From contig NW_019091377.1 in NCBI RefSeq assembly GCF_001949145.1, forward strand, positions 340,167 to 402,166: a DNA stretch of 62,000 nucleotides. The letters are read 5' to 3'. The notes under the pieces were generated by a model that saw only the letters and a program-made list of their open reading frames with translations, did not search any database and was not told the DNA's origin. Both the position numbers and the translations under genes were made by a program. Of the stretch, positions 22,058 to 34,200 are shown piece after piece; position 1 is the first letter of the stretch; every line of letters starts with the position of its first letter. This DNA comes from Acanthaster planci (Eukaryota; Echinodermata; Asteroidea; Valvatida; Acanthasteridae).

Positions 22058-25000
22058 ATGGAGGGAGACGGCGATTTAGTGGCGGCTGCCATTATGGCAA
22101 TGCAACAAACAGACTCAGAACATGACCCAGAATCTACGATTCTGCATGTCGTGGCCCAGGCTGAGTGCCCAGGGGACGGCCAAGTGGAAAACCAGATCAT
22201 GGTGCAGTCAGACGGCGAGATTATCGTGCAGCAACACCCAGCCTCCGCGTTGCAGGAACTCCAACAACAAGGCGTGGAGACAGCCGGGCAGCAGCGGGTG
22301 CAAGACGGGGCAGTGGTCGGGGCCGCTGCGCCTCAGGACCCGACAACCTTGACTGTCGAGATGCATGAAGTCACTGGCATGGACGTGCAGACGGTGCCAA
22401 TAACGTGTGCCAGTGAGCAGACAAATGATGAAGCAATGCAGCAAGGAATTGGAGGGAGGTTTTTACAAGTACGCACTGGTCATCAGTCATGCTGGAACCA
22501 ACTTTGCCAAGCCCCACAAATAGGGCTGTCATGGCTCTCTTTTACAATCTGTCTCTTATCTGTCGCCACCACAGCCCTACTTCAAGGCATATCTTAAATG
22601 CCTTAAATCCAAACTGCAGGATTGTCACAAATTTTGAATCCTAATAATCTTATGAAATGAGAATGACTCAACAATTTTACTCACACCGGCGTATTTCTCA
22701 GAGTTTGGACTTTCATATGAGCACCCTAAAGCTTTCTAAAATCGTAAATTTTCCAATGTATGGCACCTTGAAAAAAACCAGCCTGCAGTATTATATGCTG
22801 ACCACGAGCATCGCCATTTTGAAAAACGAAGGCAGCGCTTCATTCGTCGGAAGTCAGGGCACCCGACAGGTGCCATAGATGCATAATTCATGTTGTTATA
22901 GTATTGCTTAGTAAAAAGTTGCACGCCCACTTTGCTAGTGTACAGTACGCCCACAGCACGTGTGTGGAGCATGATACAGTTACATGCATATTAACGCTAT
23001 TCAAATTCAATTTTACTGGTTCCTTGTTCGTCTGTCACACAGGGTATTACGGGGTACCAGTTTTGTATGGTACAACATATACCAGAGCGCCTGAAATCCA
23101 ACGCAAGAAGTGCTGCTTTCATTTTTCAAAATGGCACCACCCGTGGTCAGCATGTAATACTACAGGCCGTTTTTTTCAAGGTGCCATACATCGGAAAACA
23201 TACGATTTTGGAAAGCTTTAGGGTGCTCATATAAAAGTCCAAATTCTGAGAAATACGTCGTTGTAAGTAAAATTGTCGAGTCATTCTCATATCAGAAGAT
23301 ATTAGGATTCAAAGTTTTTGACAATCCTGCAGTTTGGGTTTCAGGCATTAAAGACATGCCTTGAAGTAGGGCTGTGGTGGCGACAGATAAGAGGCAGATT
23401 GTAAAAGAGAGCCACCACAGCCCTATTTGTGGGTCTCGCTGGAACCTAGGCTAGCCCTGCCTGTCATGCCTGACTTGATCATTGTCATGTCCATCTGTCA
23501 ATCATGTCCATCTACATGTACTTCTATCATGTCCATCATGTCCATAAGCTATCCAGTCCTATACTAGCCTATGCCTAGGGGCCTAGTCCTTGGGGAACTG
23601 TTCAGCTCAGGTTACATGTCAGTAGATGCGGGTAAACATGGTAAAGAATTCCGTATCACTGTTCCTTGCTCCATGGTATCACTCAGTCCATCACCGATAT
23701 TGAGTGCCAAAAACACGAGCAAGTTTAATCTACCGTGCCTACAGTTCTCCTTAAACCTATTCCTCCAGGTATTCCCATCCAGCCTACTTCTACCAAATTC
23801 AGATCCTGTCTAAATTAACATTTGCAGCTCTTGTTAAGTTTGTTTATTTATTTCTGATGACCAACAGCAGTTACCCGCCACTTACTGCTTATGTTACGAT
23901 GTATGTCGTGTTCTTGGTGTTTGTTAAACAAGGAATTTGTGATGAACTCGCATGTACTAGTATGTGGAAGTCTTTCCAGATTTGTACAGGAGAAATGTAT
24001 GATTTGCCAAATTTTTGGACAAATCAAATGCCTCAAACACTGACTGCAGAGAGCCATACACATTTGCATGGTGTTTTTATCAAAGAAGTTGGGAAGAATG
24101 TTGCATCCTGACTCCACTTTAGCTGTTGTGCACAAAGTCTATGGGAGTCAAGGAAATCTCCTAAACATGACATACAAAATTGGTAATCAATGGTGGTCCC
24201 AGATTTGTGTCTGTTCAGCATTTCTGCAATGACTGACCTTTATTGAGATGATACGTGACAAAAAAGTGGAGGTAGGATGCAACATTCTCTCCAGAGTTTT
24301 TTTACCAATAATCTTCTTCCTGTTAAGGAGTCCATTGGCCCGGTAACTCCTCTGGAGGTGGTCCAGGAGGCTACAGAAGTAGACATTCAGAGCATTGATG
24401 AGAATGTCACAAAGCTGTGCAAGAAATACCTCAGCGATGTCAAGGAGGTAAGAAAGATCGAGCGAATCTCCATACCCGGGTTGAAAAATTAGGCATGTCG
24501 ATTTTGCTCATTTTTTCACACTTCCCTCATTTTTTTCATTCCATGAACATCATATGAATTGAGAAATTAACCAGGCATCCATGTCTGCCTTTTTCGAGAA
24601 TTTTAGATATTGAGATATTCACAACACAGGATGTACATGTGTGCATGTTAATTTGCACACTCTTAAATTTTTACATGTACATCTATTAATGAGATTAATT
24701 TGCATAAATGTGCAGGCTAGTTGCAAATCAGAATGACAGAGTTTCCACAGTCATGGAAAAATCCCAGAGAAAGGTCGTGAAAATTCATGGAAATCAAGAT
24801 CATGCAAATGTTATGTGTACAGTAATTTTTGTAGTCCACTTTTGAAATTTGAATGTTAATGGGTTTAAGTAAAATACAGCAAGTTTAAATCAGTGGTGTT
24901 TGGCCATTGAAGATAAATGGTTTGCTTCAAAATTGTCACTACTCATCTTCGTTTGCATTAAATTCAAATGTAAGATGACATTATCTTACGCTCTTGTTTT

Positions 25001-28000
25001 TCTTTAAAAAAATACAAGGTTGACAAGGACTACCTGCGAGGCTTTCATGAGGGGCCAGGTATCAGCTTTGAGGAGTTCCTCAGCAAGTATTTCTGTGTGA
25101 CGGGGACATCCTTTGTTGCCGTGAGCAATAGGAGCCGGACGATGCCTTCCACTGGCCAGCAGCGGCAGTCGCGTTACTATGGCAACTGTGAAGGTCAGTT
25201 CGGAGCACAGTTCACAGACACTGCGGTACACTTTGCCATACAGTCAAAGTAGATGTGACTTATCTTGAAATGATAACAAGAGGTTTACATGTATGTCTTT
25301 TGGTTGTTTGACATCATGATCAAGGTCACAGACATCTTTTCTGTTTGCTAACCCAAGCCCATCCATTCCTTCAGAGGCCAGTCAGGATTTAACTGAAGAT
25401 TTTGACAGTATCACTGAAAACATTTGAATGGACAACTAATGAATGGAAAGGCAGTGTTGGAGTTTCGTCTATCCCAAGTTCTTTCATGAGACCAGTCATG
25501 AGTAGTGGTGAACTTTGACAAAGGAATGCTTTTGTCACAGTTCATGGAGACTGAGTAATTTGTGATGGACTTGCAGGGACTTGAAACTCGACTAAAAACA
25601 AGAAATAGATGGACCATCTTTTAGGATTCTCATTTTGAATGTGCAGGTCGTATACGATGGGAAGCCAAGGGGGGCACCCTGCCGATTGAATTCTGCGGTT
25701 CACCATTCAAAATCGAGAGCTCCATGTATCTGCACTGCCTACATGGGCCCAAGAGGGTAAGAAATTTGGTTCACGATATGGTTGCATGGCAGGAATAAAA
25801 GAACTTTGAAGTACAGACAGTGTCTTACCAAGCCTTTCTCCACTTTTGCTGTGGACAGGTAAAGATTATTCATGACAGGCAGTGGTTGCCTGTAAACAAG
25901 TTTCAGATCCCCCATTCGCATGTATTTCACAGTTCTTTTAAGGTCTTTGTGATTCTATTCAAAGCACCTGGTTCTATGGAAATAGGCCCAGATAGCACCA
26001 AGGGGTATAAGTGTATTTTGCTGAGAGTGTACAGGCCACGCAGTCCATGAGAACAGACTGGAAGATATATTAATCCCAGATGAAACCCCAAATATCTGGT
26101 TCTCAAGTGACTTTGTCACAACGGTGGACACGCCGTGATTTGCAGGCTCCCATTGGATGGTCGCTGAAGTTGCACATTAACTTCCAGTTCCATGGCAACA
26201 GCGATCAGTGCCTGCAACTCTATGTGCAGTGGATGTGCAGCGGGCGTGGTTTAAACTGAAGTGACGTCACACTTACGAACCGAATCGAGTGGATCCAGTA
26301 ATGGCATACAACAGTAAAATTTGCTGCAGTGTCACATCACTAAATGATAACACCGAACTTGATTTACAGATGGGGATTTCACTGCCTTAATTTAAACACT
26401 GGGCGATTTTGACGGTCGAACGTGACACATACGTGTGTTACATTATTGGAGTCGATTTTTGTGTTACTGAAAGTAAAACGCATGAACACATCATGTGCGC
26501 ATTGAACCCAAAATATGTACATATGGAAAGAAGCCTTTATTTGATGACATGAGAGTGTTTTCTGGAGGAGTACTATCCAGTAAGGGGATTACGCTTCAGT
26601 AGGCTTTGCCCAGTAAACCATCACAATACCCACTCACTAGGCTGACAGATTTCTCCCTGCTTGTTTACAGGACCTACGCACCAAGGAGCCCAAACCACCC
26701 AAATCCGGTCGTCGAGGGCGCCCTAGGAAAACGACGAATAAAAAGCTAGAATGCCCAGCCTCTATCCAGGTCCGCGAGATCAGCATGTACACCAACGAGT
26801 GCTACTTTGTGGACAAGAAGGAGTTCAAGAACGTCAGCAAGCTGCGCTGGGAGAAGCAGCGCATCCTGAAGAAGATCCGCGAAGATGAAGGCAACGGGAA
26901 AGAGGTAACAACAGTCCGCAGGCTGTACATCAAGCTGCCGTATGTCCGAGTCCACTCCTCCCTTCATCCGGTCGGTGAGAATTCCTCCGTTAACCAAACC
27001 ATGGACTACCGGGTCTCGCAGAAGCTTAAGCAGTTAATTGCCAACAACGTGACCAACATCAATGAAATCAAGAAGTGCCTAAAGCACTATGTGGATGATG
27101 TCCTCTTCAAACATAACCCACTTGAGAAGAAGCCCAAGCCAAACAATCGGAAATTCTATCCATCCCCAGCAGACCTGCAAAGGCAAATCGCAGCTGCGCT
27201 GTCCAACACAGTAGAGAATGCTGATGTCTTGGCTGAAAAGATCAAAGAGTGGCAGGCCAAGGGCACAGGCAGGTTTATGTACCGTCCCCATAAGGCCGAC
27301 TCGGAGCAGTCTTTCCTGTTCGTCCATCAAGAAAAGTGGCAGCAGCGGCTGATGGAGCGTTACGGCAGTGATCTAGTCATGCTGGATGCCACCTCCAAGT
27401 CTAACACGGTGTTGACCATGGCAACACCACTGTACAGCCTTTGCATCCACACCAACGTCAACTTCATTGTGGTGGCCGTGTTTGTTGTGGAGAAAGAGAC
27501 AGTCGCCAACATCAGGGAGGCTCTAGGCATCATCCGCACCTGGAATCCCTGGTGGAGTCCAAGTTCTTTCATGGTGGACAAGTGTAGCACGGAAATCACT
27601 GCTGTCAAAGAGGTCCTGCCCAACGTGCGCATTTACATCAGCGACTACCACAGGAGGCAGGCTCTGGCGAGATGGATCGGAAGGAAGGAATCGGGACTGG
27701 ACGCAGAGCAGCAGAAGATGGTGACAGTGCAGATGGACAAGATTGCCTCGGAGCAGAACCAGACACTGTACAGCAGTGCCAAGAAGGAGCTTCTCAGCAG
27801 CAAGATGGTCACAGAGAATGAAGAGTTCCAGGATTACCTGCAGTCGGAGTGGTTCTCCTGCCCAGAGATGTGGGCCCATGCATACCGCGACTATGCCATA
27901 GACAACCTCATCAACGTCAACAATGGTGAGGTTGCCATGGAGCGCTTTCTTCACTTCACGAGTATCCCCAAGTCCAGGGAGAAAGGGGTGGGTGGCATTG

Positions 28001-28968
28001 TGACTCTCATTGTTGAGTCTTACCTTCCGGACAGCTTCAACAAGTACCGGAAGAAGAACAATGTCTGGAAGTACAGCCGATTTCCCGCACAGGCCCAGAA
28101 TGTGCCGCCTGATTTACGGGACCGACCGGCACATTTTGTGCGGGAGTGCTTGCTGAGCCAGAGTGAAGCTGCCAGGTACAGCAACATCGATGTTCAGCTG
28201 ATAGATGCCACACACGGGGTGTTCAACGTCAGGTCCAAGAAGGGGTTCCACATTGCCAGCTTCCTGGGTCCCAGCTGCACATGCAGTCACTGGAGGAAGT
28301 ACCGCTTCCCCTGCAAGCATTTCTTTGCCATCTTCCAGCACTTTTACGAGTGGGGTTTCAATCGGCTGCCCGACCTGTACATCAACAGCGTTTTCCTGAC
28401 CAGAGACACAGGTGTCTTTCAGGATCCACCGGCCGACGGGGCAGGAGTCCCCCAGGACTTCCAGCCACTTGAAATCCAAGTGACAATCTCTGGTGCAGAG
28501 GCTTGCCCAACTGAGACAGTCACGGTAGCAACTACCTCAGATGCAGGAGCCAGCTTTGCTGCCAGTATGCCCAACCCCATCCCAGTGAACTTGATCTCGA
28601 TCCCGGACCTTGATGAGGGCAGTAGCAGTGCTCAGGACTTTGAGCCCAATCCTGACAAGCAGGCCAAGATCATGAATATCTTCAAGCGGGGGATGGACCT
28701 GATAACGGACATCTGTGATCCACAGCTCATCACAGAGACTGAGGAGGTCCTGAGCCATATGGTGACCAAGCTGCAACGGCGGGTGACCCACGACCACTAC
28801 ATGCAGAAGGCCCTACCCTCCATCAAGAGGTTAAAACCGAACCCCCCTCCGCAGCAACCTCCTCCCCAGATGCAGCCGGCTCATGACCAGCAGCAGCAAC
28901 ATCAAGAACAGCAACAGCAGCAGCCAGGACAAGTTTCTCTGGAGTGTGTGTCCAGCTCATACTGGTGA
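22058..28968 (+). CDS. CARF (ALS2CR8)-type protein with MULE-like transposase domain and SWIM zinc finger
   Basis: Predicted 1037 residues from five exons: 22058-22468, 24328-24447, 25019-25193, 25647-25756 and 26671-28968. Phases 0,0,1,0 agree at each junction. ATG 22058 is preferred over the in-frame 21998 for its context (AAAATGG). Residues 1-137 are acidic and Gln-rich (IMVQSDGEIIVQ). About 236-470 match the calcium-responsive transcription factor domain: IRWEAKGGTLPIEFCGSPF, CLHGPKR, CPASIQV, and a basic AT-hook-like RRGRPRK (286-292). About 500-640 resemble a MULE transposase core, with LDATSKSN (Asp 511), FMVDKCSTE (Asp 575, Glu 580) and SDYHRRQ. A SWIM finger CxCx9CxH lies at 808-822. 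The tail is Pro/Gln-rich. It probably acts as a nuclear DNA-binding regulator. Human CARF lacks the transposase and SWIM parts. It could instead be one member of an expanded invertebrate family, so no symbol is given. Confidence 0.85.
22511..23434. mobile_element. Fold-back element with ~330-bp inverted arms
   Basis: Left arm 22511-22842 and right arm 23105-23434 are inverted copies. Shared blocks include CACAAATAGGGCTGT/ACAGCCCTATTTGTG, AGAGAGCCA, GACAGATAAGA, AGCACCCTAAAGCTTTC and AATGTATGGCACCTTGAAAAAAA. The unpaired centre is about 260 bp. No coding content. It starts only 43 bp after the donor of the first CARF-like exon. Confidence 0.8.
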
Positions 28969-31253
28969 AGGAGATTCCCATCTGCAGTCTTATGCCCGAG
29001 TATTGCTGCAGATCTGGTGCAGACCATTCAGTCTGTATTCTGAGTCCTGAGAAAGTTTCTTGGATATCTCACACATTTTCTGCTCTGTAGGGTCATGCCC
29101 ACCTGCTCTGTTGTTGTGAAGGCACTGCATTTATTGTAGTTATTTGGAGCCAGGAACATAGGGATAAGAGGATTTACCCACATCTACGTCCCAATTTCCC
29201 TTCATATGCATGTGTTCTTGACAGAAGTTCTGGTTTCAGAAAAATCAGTATTTTGGAACATGCCAACCACTGACGTATGGTGTACTCACCACTATAAAAC
29301 TGTACATAGACTCCTGGCCCTCCACCATTGAAGTTTGGATTGCACACTTAGAGAAAGCATGCCAACTTTGGGTTTGTTTCAAATCCCTGCCGTGTTTTTG
29401 TCTCATACTGAAGTTGTAAGTTCAACTTGAAGTTAAGTTAGTTCAGCACTAATCCATTTTGTGCCACATAGAGAGACAAAGCAAAGATTTGCAAAAAGAC
29501 CCATGTTTTTCCACAAAGGAGGGTATTGCTATAAACAGGAATCCTGCATGAATTCAACGGGGTCAGGGTAGGAAGGGCACTTGTTAAAAGAAATGTGATC
29601 TTTGATGTAATATTTTTATGTGTTCTGGTTGTCAAATTTACTCCTTGTCAGTGTAAATAGTTCATTATACATGGTAGCATGATTCAGTGTTAAAAGAAAC
29701 CCTGTCAATTAAATTGAAATTCTTGCAAAGAGAAGGCAAGGAAGTGTTGTAATATATGTCCATGTCTGTAGAAAATTTATTTAACAATTAAAACTCAAGA
29801 CTTTTTAAATGCTTTGATCAAAATGATTAACAAAACAACTGAATAAAATGAAAAATTCTACAACTTCTAAGTCCCCCCCCCAACAACTTTTTATAAAGCC
29901 CCAATAGAGCTCTTGATAAAATAAGGCATGTATATTTCAAGGTTTTAAGGGCAAATAAGAATGGAATGTTATTTGAAGTTAGCAATGACAATTAGTTGCC
30001 ATCAACGTGATCACATGATTGCGATGATGGTGATGTGTTGGCATAGTAACAAGACCGTGCAGCCAACCACTCTGCACAATTGTAGTTTTGTTTTGTTTTT
30101 TAAACCTGTAAAAACTTCAATGCTATGTTCACTTCAACAGTGCTCTTGAGCATCAGTGAATTCAAATGCAAAACCACTAAAATCTCAAAAAAAACTCTCC
30201 AAAAGTGGCGTTTACTCTTTCACATCAGAGGGTCGGACCCATTGCTTTGTGGAAGGGTGATCCCCCCTCAAATGGGGTAACTTCATATCATACTCTGAGG
30301 GCAAATGAAGATTTGAATTTGGAAGCAACAAAGTTTCAGGATGCACTTTACCTATTCAATGCAGTATTTACACAATCTTGGACATCAGGCCCTTCACCCA
30401 ATACAAAGAACTTACATTCCCTCATCAAGGCTGTAGGGCTAGTAGACTTAAGATCTCACTTGCTCTCTGCATAGACCAATTGTATTGAGAATTGCTATAC
30501 TGTTTGTCCGTGAAGTTGGAGCTCAAAGCAAATTAGTAATTCACATTTTGTGACACGTTTCGGGTACAAAAAGGTTAAATATGTATTTTCAATACTGTTT
30601 TTTTTTCTTCCGCTCTTTTAGTTCACATTTCATTTTTCAGAGCTCACTTCTGCAGCAAGACAAGTTTGCAATCGTCTGAAGAAGTTTCACAGTTTTAAAG
30701 AATCGAACATTCATTAACAAGTACAGGCCAAAGGGAAAACTTTACAGTTCGATACAAAGTACACGTGTATGTGACAAGATCTTTTTAAATGAATGAATCA
30801 AAGTCTGATTGGATTGGTCTCAAAATAATCTACAAGACAGTTCAAAAAAATAAAAAAAATTCTTCCTGATTGTGCGATTACATTTTTAAATGACTGCTAA
30901 AACCAAAAATCAGTTTTAACAAAATGAGGCAGGTGAAATTGGCTGTTTTCTCAAATCAATGTCACTGAGCTTGTTCAAAGGTCATGCAAAATGTCCTGTA
31001 CAGTATTAAAGTAATGAATACCTGTCTACACGTACATGTATACGTTACGGAGACATCATGTACTGTCTATAAACACTATGTGTGTGTCAAATCTCAAGCA
31101 AGCAGTCATCAAAATCTCAGAGGAATATGCAAAAGAGAAAACGCTGCTTAGTTAATCTGTTAACCCGGCTTTCACCCTTATTTTAAGCTTTTTTTTAAGG
31201 TTTTGTGTTTCTGTATATAGCGTTTAGTCTGCCTGGCCCAAAAGCTGCCAGTG
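28969..31253. other. Convergent 3' flanks of CARF-like gene and DAXX
   Basis: The first ~880 bp probably form the 3' UTR of the CARF-like gene; AATAAA at 29842-29847 is a candidate polyadenylation signal. The right part is the 3' flank of DAXX on the minus strand. No further gene seen. Confidence 0.5.
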
Positions 31254-34200
31254 CTAATCCGAGTCCGAAATGCAAATGACTTCAGGCGATTCTGACTGGT
31301 CCCCAGTCTGTTCACTGGTTCCCTGTTCGGAATCACTGATGATGACCACATCAGAGTCCTCATCATCCTTGTTGGTGGTGCTATTCACTTGCCTTGACGG
31401 TTTTCCAAACCTCGAGTTCCTCTGTTGAGGTCCTGCCTGCCATTTTGGGGAGGTCTTATATTGGGTTAAATTCTTCCCTGGCTTTAGGCTGAAAACCCTC
31501 CCCTGAGCAGTCAGTGATTTGAAAGCGGTATTACGGTCATGACAAGGACCTGAGGTGTTTGTAAAGGCTCTTGAGGGAACTACTGCCGGTGCCGATCTTT
31601 GTCGAACACACGAGTTAGCTCTGCGTGGACTGCACAGCATGCCTTTGCGACTGCCATGAGCAGATTGTGGGCAGGAGTGGTTGTGCCACTTGGCTTCTGC
31701 ACACATCTGCATACAGCTGTTGCAGCGGACGTAGCTGCTGGATTCAGAGACTACAACCTCCTTGGTACATTTGATCCCGGTCCTGTTTCGTTGCTGGGCA
31801 CAGGGGGCCTGCCTAGTGGCTGTGCCGGTACTAGATGCACTCTCCAGCAGCTTCTCCCTCTGGGTTGGGGCCAAGCTCTTGGCCGCTATCTCCACCACCT
31901 CTTCCACATCAGGGCTGGTGTCCAACTCAGGCTGGGTGCTGCTGACGGACGGCGGGGGGGAGGGATGGGAGGGACTGGGGTCAGACTTCGCTTTGCTTAG
32001 CTGCGTGTTGGAGTTGGTCTCAGCATCCTCGAAGCTCAGCGTGATTGGTGTGGATGTCTTAAGCTTGACTGAAGAAGCAACCAAAAAAAGGTAAAAGCAT
32101 GTTAGCTCAATGTTGTCATAATTTATCAGGTTACTTATTGACTGGTTTTAACCACTTCTTGCCGGGGACTCCGGAATCGGAGACGTATGGTTTATATGCG
32201 TGGCCAGGGTCTCTGAACTCGGACAAAGGAAACAGGGTCCTGTAACAAAAGACCATACTCTGAACAAAAGACCAGGCTGCTGGGCATTACCGGCATTTTT
32301 CACTCTAAAAAGTGGTGATAATCCAGCCTTGTTTTGAAACCGTATACCAGGGTTTGGGGCATTGAGAGTGAGCGGATTACTGCCGGGGACAAAAGCACTC
32401 CACCACCGCAGCGATGAGCCACACAGCACTGCTGCACGCTAATCTGGCCCCTACTGAAAAGAGGTCAGCAGTGCACTGAGCCAGGTTCGTGAACAAAAGA
32501 CAGTTATACAACACCCCACAATCTGGGCTCTGTTTACAAGGCTGCATGCCTGGCTGAAATACTCGGGCGTTAATGAAGGTCACCTGCCAACTTAGAGTAG
32601 TGCCTAAAGATTACTTCGTGCGGCTATAAAGGACCGTTAAATGAAATGATGAATTTTGGAGGGATTTTGAAAACGGAAAAAAACGATAGTCATGCCGGCC
32701 CACCATCATCAACATTGAAAAATGCCCCGGCATGAAAGTGGTTAAGAAAGGGCTTGGAGCTGGACTTGTGATGGACTGGACTCCAATGATGGACTGGGTT
32801 TTGCAATCCTGAATCAATCAATCAATCAATTTTGATTGATCTTCTTACCTCTTTTTCCTGACTGGACTACCATGATTCTTTGCTGGGTTGGTGGTTCAAT
32901 CACAATGCTGCCACTCCCGTCATCGACCACCTTTGCAATGGTCGCTTTTCCCTCGTCCCAAGCCGTTTTGCCTGACCCATTAAAAAACCCAGGGTCATCA
33001 GAGAGACTGCAGACATTGGTGATGACAAGGGGCATGGTGGACGACGGCATTGCCGGCTGGGATGGTGTGAGGCCTAAGCATTCAACAGCTTGCTCTGGGG
33101 TGTCAAAACACAGCTGCGGCGACTGGGGGCACTGCGGCACTGGCGCCAGTTGTGTGCCAGTCCCGATGTTAGAGGTAGGTGCCGGATTACATACAAGACC
33201 GTGTGTCTTTTCACCAACGGAATGAATCTTTTGATCCACACCATTTTCGTTAAAACCTGTTTCAGAGCTGCCATTATGTGCAATATAGGAAGCGTTAAGG
33301 TTTGTACTGAACAGCTCCTTATGGAAGGCAGCATGAGGCACATTTCTTAGGAGAGTGTTTTTGTTAGTTGGCACTTGGGTTTGAAGTTGCTGCTGCATTT
33401 GAGAGGGTGGACTCGTTGAGCCATCCCTTCCATGACCATTGTCATCTTGGCCCCCTGTTTCATCTTCTTTGGTTTCATTCATCAAATCCTCTTGTCCATT
33501 TTCCTTGCCTCCATTTTCTTCATTCCCATTACGATCTTCATCCAGTTCAAGCCTGGCTTTTTTCAAGACAGGTGCATTCTTATCTTCTTCCGCCTCAGAG
33601 GGTCCTTCAGATGATGCGTTCGATTCCGAGTGCTCTGATGCCTCCAGATTTACTCCGCTCTTCTCACACTCCTCCTGTCGCCTGACAAAGGCATCCTCCA
33701 CCTGCTTGATATTCTGCTTGGCAAGCTCTCTGTTCTCCATCAGCTTTCTCTTTAGCTCAGGGTCCCCGCCGACTTCGTCTCTGGCTTTGATGAAGTCAAG
33801 TGTGGAGTGGGCACTGAAATTGAGGAGGAAGTCCTGCTGGCGTCGTTTCTGCAGCTTGCCGCCGAGGTCCTCGAAGGCCTCCTGGGCAATGCTCTTGACC
33901 TTGTTCTTATCCAGCCCCAAGTCCTTCTTCACATTGGTCTTTTGGACAGCAATGTACACATCATGGAAGTCTGGAAAGAAGTCCCTCTTGTTGACTAGTC
34001 TCTCCAACCTCCTGTTGATCTCAGGGAAGCGCGTTCCTTTGTATCGGATTCTCTGCTCTATGACACGTCCTGTGTCCATGGCACAACCGTTCAATTTACA
34101 CAGCATGTTGTACACCTTGACAAAACGTTTCCTGAGTTGGAATTCCTGAATGTGGGTGGAGTCACTCTCATCCATCTCGTCCAATGTTAGTTCCCTTTCT

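Noticed and set aside
30205-30474. 89-codon plus-strand frame in the CARF-DAXX spacer
   Set aside because: Short, no recognised domain, lies in probable 3' flanking sequence.
33439-34149. Plus-strand 236-codon open frame rich in Ser/Phe/Leu
   Set aside because: It is the antisense of the DAXX histone-binding exon; composition reflects the complementary coding strand.
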